Assembly (NCBI GenBank): GCA_012521935.1
Contig: JAAYLJ010000181.1
Location: 1 to 16,118, forward strand
DNA length: 16,118 bases
Direction of reading: 5' to 3'
Source of the DNA: Campylobacteraceae bacterium
GTDB taxonomy: Bacteria > Campylobacterota > Campylobacteria > Campylobacterales > Campylobacteraceae
This document shows positions 6,325 to 13,795 of the stretch, piece by piece. The translations under genes and the position numbers were made by a program. Positions within the stretch are counted from its first letter, which is position 1; the number at the start of each line of letters is the position of its first letter. The notes under the pieces are model-generated. The model saw only the letters and a program-made list of their open reading frames with translations, searched no databases and had not been told where the DNA came from.

Positions 6325-7146
6325 CTATCCATGTTGATTAATGTAACTGCGCACTCCAAATGAGAGTGCATTATCTTCGCAAACTTCGATGCATCGTCCG
6401 CAGTTTATACATTCACCCATAATTATATCGCCACTGCGCTTGCCAATTATCTCAAGCACATGCTTTTCTGGGCAAATATCTTTACAACGCATACACAAAG
6501 TGCAACTTGGCTGATCGTGATGAACACGGATTAAACTCCACTTACTAATAGTAGAGTAAAATCCACCCAATGGGCAGACATGTCCACACCATCCATTTTT
6601 AACCGCAAATAGGTCAAACAGAAAGATAGCTAAAACCGCAGCTCCACCCATTCCCATTCCAAAAACGATTCCTCGTTGTAAAATTCCAATTGGGCTTACC
6701 ACTTCAAATGCCGCTATGCCAGCAATCGCACTAACTACAAGAGTTAATCCCATTACCCAAAAGCGAACATTTCTGCTTAGCCAAACTTTTCTCTCAGTTT
6801 TATCAAGAGCTAGTTTTCGTCTAAGCCAATTAGCTAAATCTGTTACAATATTGATAGGACACACCCAAGAACAAAAAGCTCTACCTACTAAACCACCGTA
6901 AAATAGTGCAATTAAAACTGCGCCTATAATTACATCTATAGAAACTATTGCACCTGTTGCAAGTATTTGCAGCAAGGCAAATGGATCTGATAGAGGGATA
7001 GTACTTAAAAATAGTGAGCTACTTAAGTTCCCTTCTAAAATCTTAATTCCATACGCATTCGCAGCTATGTAGAGTGCAAGAATAAGTACTTGCGATACTC
7101 TCCTAGCTATTAGGAATCTATATTTATCATATATTTTACTCATCAT
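6325..7146 (-). CDS. napH: Membrane quinol dehydrogenase subunit NapH
   Basis: Polytopic inner-membrane Fe-S protein (273 residues) that oxidises menaquinol with NapG and so replaces NapC, which is absent here. About four membrane helices are visible (roughly 17-33, 64-84, 128-148, 161-181). Two CxxxCP motifs follow membrane segments: FCSWVCP (91-97) and WCGHVCP (186-192), typical of NapH. Two C-terminal [4Fe-4S] sites are CTLCMRCKDICP (215-226) and CINCGRCIEVC (246-256), on the cytoplasmic side in characterised NapH. Two adjacent ATG codons (7144-7146, 7141-7143) follow GGGAGG by five and eight bases; either may be used. Both overlap the end of napG, which stops at 7136-7138. Confidence 0.92.
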   Translation of the reverse strand: MMSKIYDKYRFLIARRVSQVLILALYIAANAYGIKILEGNLSSSLFLSTIPLSDPFALLQILATGAIVSIDVIIGAVLIALFYGGLVGRAFCSWVCPINIVTDLANWLRRKLALDKTERKVWLSRNVRFWVMGLTLVVSAIAGIAAFEVVSPIGILQRGIVFGMGMGGAAVLAIFLFDLFAVKNGWCGHVCPLGGFYSTISKWSLIRVHHDQPSCTLCMRCKDICPEKHVLEIIGKRSGDIIMGECINCGRCIEVCEDNALSFGVRSYINQHG

Positions 7147-7948
7147 ACAATCCTCCCTCATTGAGGTAGTCTTGTGGATTTAGTTCACTTCGTTTTGTTA
7201 CTGTAGTCTCAAGTGGCTTATCTACATCAACTCTACCCTCATCATCGATATCCCAGCCTTTAATGTAGTGGCTACCTATATCACCTTGTGCTATTTCATG
7301 CGGTCTTACAAAAATAGCAGGTTTTTCGGTAATACAAGCTCTCTCGCAAAGTCCACAGCCTGTGCAAGTTGAGCTATCTACTACTGGAATTAGGTAGGCG
7401 TGCTTACCAGTTCTTTCGTTTCTTCTATACTCAAGCACGATTGCGCTATCTAGTATAGGACATGCCCTATAGCATGCGTCACACTGGATTCCCCAATAAG
7501 CTACACAAGCCTCCATATCAACTACAGCTAACCCCATCCTAGCTTTTTCGATTTCAAGTACTTGTTTTCCATCTTTTTCAATAGAAACAAGCTTTTCATC
7601 TAATGCGCCAGTTGGGCAAACAGGAACACAAGGGATATCAACGCACATATAGCACGGTATATCTCTTGGAATAAAATATGGTGTTCCTATTGGATTATTA
7701 TCTCCTGGTTTTGCTAGCATTAGCGTATCGTACGGACAAGCGATAACGCACTGTCCACATCTAATACACATGCTAACAAACTCTTTTTCTGGTCTCGCTC
7801 CAGGGGGGCGAAGTATCAGCGGTGCTGCCTTGGCCTCCTCAATATAACCAGTCCACACCATCCCCCCCAAAGCAGACAACCCAACACTTTGAGCCATAAG
7901 GCCCATGAATTTTCTTCGTGATGAAATTGGTTGCTTTGTTTTTTTCAC
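7136..7948 (-). CDS. napG: Periplasmic Fe-S quinol dehydrogenase subunit NapG
   Basis: Periplasmic ferredoxin-like partner of NapH, 270 residues. It carries a twin-arginine signal, SRRKFM (10-15), followed by a hydrophobic stretch, so it is exported folded with its clusters. Four cysteine groups bind [4Fe-4S]: CIRCGQCVIACP (61-72), CYMCVDIPCVPVCP (99-112), C148 with CDACYRACP (156-164) and CTGCGLCERAC (195-205). The start is GTG at 7946-7948, preceded by AAGGATAA, 9 bases after the napA stop. Coding oddities are a G7 run (7862-7868) in the signal-peptide codons and a C6 run (7803-7808) some 55 bases on, which could pair in the mRNA. Confidence 0.93.
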   Translation of the reverse strand: MKKTKQPISSRRKFMGLMAQSVGLSALGGMVWTGYIEEAKAAPLILRPPGARPEKEFVSMCIRCGQCVIACPYDTLMLAKPGDNNPIGTPYFIPRDIPCYMCVDIPCVPVCPTGALDEKLVSIEKDGKQVLEIEKARMGLAVVDMEACVAYWGIQCDACYRACPILDSAIVLEYRRNERTGKHAYLIPVVDSSTCTGCGLCERACITEKPAIFVRPHEIAQGDIGSHYIKGWDIDDEGRVDVDKPLETTVTKRSELNPQDYLNEGGLYDE

Positions 7949-7957
7949 GACTTATCC

Positions 7958-10750
7958 TTATGCTTTATAGACTTTTACAGCGCATTTTTTAAAGTCAGTT
8001 TGGCTAGAAAGTGGGCAAGTTGCATCGAGGCAAACTTTATTGATGAAAACTTTTTCATCAAACCAAGGAACATAGATTAATCCTTTTGAAGGTCTATTTC
8101 TTCCTCTAGTTTCAACTCTAGCTTTTACTTTACCTCTTCTACTCTCAACCCAAGCCAAATCCCCTTGTTTTAAGCCATACTTAGCCGCATCTTCTTTGTG
8201 CATGTAGCAAAGTGCTTCTGGTACCGCACGATAAAGCTCTGGAACTCTCATAGTCATAGTTCCACTATGCCAGTGCTCTAGAATTCTACCTGTACACATC
8301 CATAATGGATAAGCGTTATCAGGCATTTCTGGTGGATCCATATATGGTCTAGCAAAAATCTTCGCTTTATTTGCTAAAGATTTTGGTTCTTTATTTGTAA
8401 TCTCTTTTAAGTTACCAAAAGGCAATGCTTTTGCTAATTTTCCATAGAATGCAAAATCACCAAAATTCTCTTTTCTAGCATATGGGTCATATTTTGAGTT
8501 AAATCTCCACTGAGTCTCTTTACCATCAACTACAGGCCATTTAAGTCCTCTAACTCTATGGTAAGTATCAAAGTCAGCTAAGTCATGTCCATGACCTCTA
8601 CCAAATGTTGCATACTCTTCAAATAGGTATTTGTGAACTAAGAAACCATAACCTTTCCATGGTTTTCCATCACTACCCATAACATTTCTGCTATCCCCTC
8701 TTGATTCGGTATCATCATAGCCTTTTCCTACTGGATCATTAACTGAGAACTTTTGAGCTCTTTCATTTCCAAATAGAATTTCAAACATGGTAGTGTCTTC
8801 GTTATAGCCCATAGCTTTTGCTTTTCCTATGACATTCTCAAGCTTTGTGCCATCTCTTAGAGTATATTCACCCCATAAGTCTTTAACAGTAAAACGCTTT
8901 GAAAGCTCAATCCACTGCCAAGTATCACTCATCGCTTGTCCAACAGGTAAAACTTGTTGTTTCCAAAGTTGAGTTCTTCTCTCAGCATTTCCATATCCAC
9001 CCCATTTTTCGTAAATCATAGCAACAGGGAGAATTAGGTCAGCTACTTTTGCTGAGATACCTGGGTAAGCTTCTGAACATACAATGAAGTTATCCATCTC
9101 TCTTGCAGCTTTAAGCCAGTGGTTTGCGTTAGCAGAGTTTTGCCATGGATTGTTAACATTAACCCATGCAAACTTCATGAATCCATCTTCTAAATCTCTC
9201 ATGATTTTCATAAAGGGTTGATTTCCTACTGGGTTTAGAGTACCTGCTGGGATTCTCCAACCTTTTTCAGTAATTTCTCTATGTTTTGGATTTACAGTTA
9301 ACATATCTGCTGGTAATCTATGAGTAAATGTACCAACTTCTCTAGCTGTACCACAAGCACTTGGTTGTCCAGTTAGAGAAAAAGCTCCTGAACCTGGTTT
9401 TGCTTGTTTGCCTAGTAAGAAGTGAACATTATATGATAGAGTGTTTACCCAAGTACCTCTAGTGTGCTGGTTCATACCCATTGTCCAGAAAGAGACAACT
9501 TTTCTATCTTTTTCTACATATAAATTAGCTAGCTCTTGAAGTTTTGCTTTAAAACTATCTAGTGACTCATCTGGGTCACCCTTAGCAATTTTAGCTACAT
9601 AGTCTAGTGTATATGGAGCAAGAAACTTTTTGTACTCTTCAAAAGAGATTTCCCAGTGTTTTAATCCAGCTGGTTTGTTTTTCATAACATCTCCAGCTTT
9701 GTATCCAAATGGAGCAAGAGCAGGTGCTTCTTTTTCTGAAACAACTTTTTCCATCTCTTTATTTATAATCTCCATCTCTAAAGCTGGGTATTTTCCATCT
9801 ACAAGTGATTTTTCACCCGCTCTTCTCATTCCATAACCAATGTTTACTGGTTGAGAAGTAAAGATGATGTATTTGTTAACAAAATCCCAATCAATAGCAT
9901 CTGGATTATTGTAAACAATCTCTCTTGCAACATAGTTCCAGATAGCAAGATCTGTTTGAGGTGAAAAGATGATCTCTGTATCAGCTAAGTCTGAACATCT
10001 ATGTGTATAAGTTGATAGGTTGATAACTTTAACTCTATCTGGATCAGTTAGTTTTCTATCACTAACTCTTGACCAAAGGATTGGATGCATCTCTGCCATG
10101 TTTGCACCCCAAGTGATGATAGTGTCTGTTAATTCAATATCATCATAACAACCTGATGGCTCATCGATTCCAAATGTTTGGTAAAAACCAACAACGGCAG
10201 ATGCCATACAGTGGCGTGCATTTGGATCTAGTGCATTAGATCTAAATCCACCTTTCATCATCTTTTGAGCAGCATACCCTTCCATGATAGTGTATTGTCC
10301 TGAACCAAATACACCAACACCCTCTGGGCCACTTGCTTTAAGTGCTTTTTTGATGTGAGTTTCCATCTCATCAAAAGCTCTTTTCCATGAAACAGGTTGA
10401 AATTTGCCCTTTTTGTCAAATTCACCTTTACTGTTAACTCTAAGAAGTGGTTGAGTTAAACGATCTGCTCCGTACATGATTTTTGCATTAAAGTATCCTT
10501 TAATACAGTTCAAACCACGATTAACTGGAGCTGCAGGGTCTCCCTTAACTGCAACGATCTTTTGATCTTTTGTAGCAACCATGATCCCACAACCGGTACC
10601 ACAGAAACGACATACAGATTTATCCCAACGCCAGCCAGACTCTGCTTGCGTAGCAGCAGCCTTGACTTCCTGAGGAACAGCAATGCCTACAGCTGCCGCA
10701 GCACTAGCCGCCGCAGATGTCTTTAGAAAGTCTCTTCGTGAAAGCGACAT
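7958..10750 (-). CDS. napA: Periplasmic nitrate reductase catalytic subunit NapA
   Basis: Reduces nitrate to nitrite in the periplasm at a Mo-bis-PGD centre. The protein has 930 residues, longer than the about 830 of E. coli and typical of Campylobacterota. The twin-arginine signal SRRDFLK (4-10) precedes an alanine-rich stretch and a cleavage region near VKAAA. The [4Fe-4S] site is C47, C50, C54 and C82, followed by the conserved lysine K84. The molybdenum ligand is C181 in ARHCMASAVVGF, then EPSGCYDDIE. The C-terminal cofactor domain shows RILEHWHSGTMTMRVPEL. The ATG follows AGGAGG by five bases. It is the first gene of the operon, about 27 bases from the predicted transcription start. Confidence 0.97.
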   Translation of the reverse strand: MSLSRRDFLKTSAAASAAAAVGIAVPQEVKAAATQAESGWRWDKSVCRFCGTGCGIMVATKDQKIVAVKGDPAAPVNRGLNCIKGYFNAKIMYGADRLTQPLLRVNSKGEFDKKGKFQPVSWKRAFDEMETHIKKALKASGPEGVGVFGSGQYTIMEGYAAQKMMKGGFRSNALDPNARHCMASAVVGFYQTFGIDEPSGCYDDIELTDTIITWGANMAEMHPILWSRVSDRKLTDPDRVKVINLSTYTHRCSDLADTEIIFSPQTDLAIWNYVAREIVYNNPDAIDWDFVNKYIIFTSQPVNIGYGMRRAGEKSLVDGKYPALEMEIINKEMEKVVSEKEAPALAPFGYKAGDVMKNKPAGLKHWEISFEEYKKFLAPYTLDYVAKIAKGDPDESLDSFKAKLQELANLYVEKDRKVVSFWTMGMNQHTRGTWVNTLSYNVHFLLGKQAKPGSGAFSLTGQPSACGTAREVGTFTHRLPADMLTVNPKHREITEKGWRIPAGTLNPVGNQPFMKIMRDLEDGFMKFAWVNVNNPWQNSANANHWLKAAREMDNFIVCSEAYPGISAKVADLILPVAMIYEKWGGYGNAERRTQLWKQQVLPVGQAMSDTWQWIELSKRFTVKDLWGEYTLRDGTKLENVIGKAKAMGYNEDTTMFEILFGNERAQKFSVNDPVGKGYDDTESRGDSRNVMGSDGKPWKGYGFLVHKYLFEEYATFGRGHGHDLADFDTYHRVRGLKWPVVDGKETQWRFNSKYDPYARKENFGDFAFYGKLAKALPFGNLKEITNKEPKSLANKAKIFARPYMDPPEMPDNAYPLWMCTGRILEHWHSGTMTMRVPELYRAVPEALCYMHKEDAAKYGLKQGDLAWVESRRGKVKARVETRGRNRPSKGLIYVPWFDEKVFINKVCLDATCPLSSQTDFKKCAVKVYKA

Positions 10751-10776
10751 GAAAACCTCCTGAATTGTTTGGTTAC

Positions 10777-10825
10777 GCTGATGATTTTATCCAGATGTGG
10801 GTTTTTTAGCTATGACTTAAGTCAA
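10777..10825 (-). promoter_or_regulatory. nap promoter with FNR/CRP-type site at -41.5
   Basis: The minus strand carries TTGACTTAAGTCAT (10825-10812), a near-match to the FNR-type consensus TTGAT-N4-ATCAA; its core TGACTTAAGTCA (10813-10824) is a perfect 12-bp palindrome. A -10 box TAAAAT lies at 10789-10784. If transcription starts seven bases further, near 10777, the palindrome is centred at -41.5, the classical position for activation by this family. The leader would be about 27 bases with the AGGAGG ribosome site. The start site itself is predicted, not seen. Confidence 0.68.
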
Positions 10826-10912
10826 ATTAAGAAGTTTTTAATTAGTTTTATTTTTTAATATTTTTTTCATCAAAATAGATTTTTCTAATAATAGTAAAAT
10901 TATATGTAGTTA

Positions 10913-10936
10913 TAAAGCCCTAAATATAGGGCTTTA
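10913..10936 (-). terminator. Hairpin terminator between the sensor gene and the nap promoter
   Basis: A perfect 10-bp stem, TAAAGCCCTA (10913-10922) and TAGGGCTTTA (10927-10936), with a 4-base loop. It lies in the 275-base gap between the sensor stop (11026) and napA and is placed to end the leftward transcript from the regulator and sensor genes. The tail on that strand is AT-rich (TAACTACATATAATTTT) without a long T run, so strength is uncertain. The rest of the gap is AT-rich sequence with the nap promoter. Confidence 0.65.
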
Positions 10937-11025
10937 ATAATTATATATTTTTAAAAATTTAGTTAAGATTTTAAATAGAATTTTAATAAAAACTAATGAT
11001 TCTCAAAATTAAAAGGTTTTTTATG

Positions 11026-12402
11026 TCACTTTTCTTGACTATCGCTACCATTTTCAAAATTTATCGCTTTAGTGATAGAATTTAAGTTCTCTTTTAACTT
11101 TTTTAACATTTTTGTTACATGGAGTAAATTCTCACTAGACTCAAAAGCTATATCTTCAGTTTGATTTACACTTTGATCTAATTGCCTTCTTGTGGCTTCA
11201 TCTAATTTTAAATCTATTATCATACCTTCAATATCTTCTGATAGCGCTTGAAGCTCTCCTATGGCTCTTTCAGCTCTTTTTACCGCGTCTTCAGAATTAT
11301 TCATAGCCGAGCTAACTTTATTTATGTAAGTTTGCAGGTATGATGAAGCTTCTTGTAATTCAGCTTCCATCTCTTCTTTTATCTCTACTTTTCCAGCTGT
11401 TGCATCATTAGTATTAGCTAATCTTCTAGCTTGCTCTACAAAACTATTTATATTTTTTCCAATATCTCTAGCTATTGTAAATGCGTATAAAATTATCACT
11501 AAAGCTAAAGCAGCAGCTAGGTAGAGAAAGTTTAAAAATAGTTGATTTTTTCGCTCACTATGCTCAGTATAGAGCCATACTGCTTCATCCATGGCATCTA
11601 GGATTTTTACATTACTTTGGTTTATATATTCAATTGATTGATTTATGCTATCTTCCACCTCTAAAAGTTTTAAAATATATTTTTCAAAATCCTCCCACTT
11701 TTCCAAAGAGATTTTTAAAAGTGCGTGGAGTTCTGTATCTTTTTTTAACTCACTATCATTTACAAAAAGTCTTAGAGTTTCATCATACTTTGTTTTAGCA
11801 GCACTAAAGAGTAAAAAATCTTCTTGATTATCTGTTCTTAAATATCTTTCAATAGAGAGTCCCATCCTTTGAGTAAGCATCCTTTGTCTTCCAGAAAGAT
11901 CTATATATATAGCTTGCAAATCCCTTTTTACCATCTCTTTTACGATAATATCAGACATATTTAGTAGGTTTTCTATACGCCTAGAAAGAATCTCTTTTTC
12001 ACTTTTTACGCTTAAAATACCATGCTTAATTCTCTCTATCTCCTCCTCAAAAGGCTTCCATCTTGTAGCTACTTCATCTAGTTTTTTCTTAATGACACTA
12101 TTTTGAGGGCCATAGATACCTCTATCTTTATTTCCAAATCTAAGATCATTTAAATTATTTTTAAAAAGATTTTTAGCTGCGTCAAGTGCCCTAAAATCAT
12201 GTCCATCACGATGTCTTAAGAAAAAAAGCTCTTTACTCATTTTTTGAGTAAGCATTCTCTCTTTTCCAGCAATATTTATAATTAGTGAATCTTTTTTTGA
12301 CTTTTCATTCATAGATACTGTAAGCGCAATGATAGAAAAAATCATTAACGAAAGTAGCAGCCCGATGCCCTTTATTTTTGAACTAATTTTTGTCCGTTTC
12401 AT
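11026..12402 (-). CDS. Membrane protein with two NarX/PilJ-type sensing modules and no output domain
   Basis: An inner-membrane protein of 458 residues. Membrane helices at about 11-31 and 289-310 flank a helical periplasmic region of some 255 residues. That region contains two copies of the PilJ/NarX N-terminal motif: INIAGKERMLTQKM (42-55) and IDLSGRQRMLTQRM (167-180). In NarX and NarQ the matching arginine (here R49 and R174) binds nitrate. After the second helix comes a HAMP-like stretch (311-363) and a charged coiled coil to the end. I see no histidine kinase, receiver, GGDEF or MCP hairpin motif. The ATG at 12400-12402 follows AGGAAG, which overlaps the end of the upstream regulator gene; the gap is 9 bases, so the two form an operon. 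Nitrate or nitrite sensing is a reasonable guess; how it would signal is unknown. Confidence 0.75.
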   Translation of the reverse strand: MKRTKISSKIKGIGLLLSLMIFSIIALTVSMNEKSKKDSLIINIAGKERMLTQKMSKELFFLRHRDGHDFRALDAAKNLFKNNLNDLRFGNKDRGIYGPQNSVIKKKLDEVATRWKPFEEEIERIKHGILSVKSEKEILSRRIENLLNMSDIIVKEMVKRDLQAIYIDLSGRQRMLTQRMGLSIERYLRTDNQEDFLLFSAAKTKYDETLRLFVNDSELKKDTELHALLKISLEKWEDFEKYILKLLEVEDSINQSIEYINQSNVKILDAMDEAVWLYTEHSERKNQLFLNFLYLAAALALVIILYAFTIARDIGKNINSFVEQARRLANTNDATAGKVEIKEEMEAELQEASSYLQTYINKVSSAMNNSEDAVKRAERAIGELQALSEDIEGMIIDLKLDEATRRQLDQSVNQTEDIAFESSENLLHVTKMLKKLKENLNSITKAINFENGSDSQEK

Positions 12403-12411
12403 CAACTCTTC

Positions 12412-13071
12412 CTACTTAAATATTTCATACAAGGCTTCAATATCTTTTACTATAACGATATTTTTTTCAACCAAAATGGCACCATTTCTTGTAAGTTTTC
12501 TTAAAATCCTAGATAGCGTTTCTGGCTGGATATGTAGTTTATATGCAATTTCATGTTTTTTAAGTCTATTAAACTCTTCTAAATCAGTTGCTAACATGTG
12601 AGCAACTTTAGCCGTTCCATCAAAAACAATATCACGGTTGATAATACATTGAAGCTCTGAAATGGTTAAAAGAGCTTCTTTTAATACTCTTTTCATTAAC
12701 TCATTTGATGAGTTTAAAATTTCTCTAAAGCTTCTAGATTCAAAGTTAATGACTAAACTTTTTTTGGTAAATTCAGCATTTGCATAACAGACAAAGCGCC
12801 CCTCTTCACAAAATTTAGCCACATCAAAAACAAAACTATTCTCTTTAAGTTGATAAAGAAAGATTTCATTATCAAATCTATCTACTTTATAAAACTTAAG
12901 TCCACCCTTGATTACAAAATAGAGATTATCGCTTTTTTCTTTCTCATAATAAAGAATCTCTCCTTCATTGTACTCTTTAAGGTAAGAGCACTCTTGAAGC
13001 CTTTGCAGTATCTCTTCTTCAAGACCAGAAAAAAAAAGAATTGTTTCTAAAAAAGCACTATCATAATGCAC
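12412..13071 (-). CDS. Crp/Fnr-family transcription regulator (NssR-type candidate)
   Basis: A cytoplasmic DNA-binding regulator of 219 residues with an N-terminal cyclic-nucleotide-type beta barrel (about 10-110), a dimer helix (115-145) and a C-terminal winged helix-turn-helix (152-205). The recognition helix IQPETLSRILRKL (181-193) has E184, S187 and R188, the E-x-x-S-R pattern with which FNR reads TTGA half sites; CRP has E-x-x-G-R. It lacks the clustered N-terminal cysteines of oxygen-sensing FNR (only C28, C88, C95 and C142), so an Fe-S sensor is unlikely. Related regulators in Campylobacterota (the NssR type) control nitrate and nitrosative-stress genes. The GTG at 13069-13071 is chosen for its AAAGGA site eight bases upstream; the frame is open to a TTG at 13120-13122 without a ribosome site, which would add 17 residues. 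Confidence 0.83.
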   Translation of the reverse strand: MHYDSAFLETILFFSGLEEEILQRLQECSYLKEYNEGEILYYEKEKSDNLYFVIKGGLKFYKVDRFDNEIFLYQLKENSFVFDVAKFCEEGRFVCYANAEFTKKSLVINFESRSFREILNSSNELMKRVLKEALLTISELQCIINRDIVFDGTAKVAHMLATDLEEFNRLKKHEIAYKLHIQPETLSRILRKLTRNGAILVEKNIVIVKDIEALYEIFK

Positions 13072-13141
13072 TCTTTTAATCCTTTCAAAATTTTCATAGT
13101 TGGCAGATGGCCATTCTATCAAAACTTTGTTTTAAGCTAAG

Positions 13142-13795
13142 TTATTTGCTAAAAGTGGCTTGTTCTATGATTAATGGATAGACATAACCTGATCCAAATG
13201 ATTTATCTACACTTAAGGTACCTTTTACAGTTACTACATCCCCTACTTTTGGGCTCTCTTTAGAAGTTGCAACTACTCTTCCAACTGGCTCGCCTTCATT
13301 TGGCACACCTGTTCCATCTTGTAAGTGAATCCAATTTCTATCTAAAATGTTTTTTGACACTTTGGCAACTTTGGCTCTAAATAAAATCTCTTTACCATTT
13401 AAGCTATCTTTTTTATCTTGTATCTCTTTTAAACTAACTGTTTTATTAGTAGCAAAAGGCGACTTTTCTAAAGGCTCTGTCATAAAATCTACATTTTTAC
13501 TCTCTTCTATATCAGTTCTAAAGTAAATTGTGTTTGTAAATATTACATTTTCAAAGTCCCTATTTAAAGCCTCAGAGTGATACTTTTCATATGAGAGATC
13601 CTTTTCAAATCTTATCCAAGCTCCAATAGGCAGCTCTATCCTACTTGTAACTACCCAGTACTCTTTATCTTCATTTTTTACCCCTAGGTAAGTGTATGAT
13701 CCTGCATTAATTAACTCTGTAATTTTAGCCTCGTAAGTCTCTTTTCCAAACAAAACTCCAGACAACATTAGTAGTGAAATTAAAATTTTTCTCAC
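13142..13795 (-). CDS. NrfJ-like periplasmic OB-fold protein
   Basis: Small exported protein (217 residues) with a signal peptide MRKILISLLMLSGVLFG (1-17). The first half contains the pattern YEAKITELINAGSYTYLGV, then YWVV, seen in NrfJ-like proteins next to cytochrome c maturation genes. The second half (about 120-217) looks like an OB-fold: NGKEILFRAKVAKVSKN, NWIHLQDGTG, VGDVVTVKGTL. In Wolinella succinogenes the nitrite reductase operon is nrfHAIJ, where NrfI is a CcsBA synthetase and NrfJ is about this size; the same I-J order occurs here. The start is GTG at 13793-13795, which shares one base with the TAG stop of the upstream gene (TAGTG), so translation is coupled. Its biochemical role is not known. 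Confidence 0.7.
   Translation of the reverse strand: MRKILISLLMLSGVLFGKETYEAKITELINAGSYTYLGVKNEDKEYWVVTSRIELPIGAWIRFEKDLSYEKYHSEALNRDFENVIFTNTIYFRTDIEESKNVDFMTEPLEKSPFATNKTVSLKEIQDKKDSLNGKEILFRAKVAKVSKNILDRNWIHLQDGTGVPNEGEPVGRVVATSKESPKVGDVVTVKGTLSVDKSFGSGYVYPLIIEQATFSK

Noticed and set aside
10970..11025. Possible Fur-like box near TGATTCTCA upstream of the sensor stop
   Set aside because: Only one weak half-site in AT-rich DNA and not placed before any gene that starts there.
12412..13071. Classifying the Crp/Fnr protein as an oxygen-sensing FNR
   Set aside because: The N-terminal cysteine cluster needed for the [4Fe-4S] centre is absent; only the DNA-reading helix is FNR-like.
13120..13136. 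Short inverted repeat AAAAC-TTT-GTTTT before the Crp/Fnr gene
   Set aside because: Five-base arms of A and T are expected by chance here and the position gives no support.
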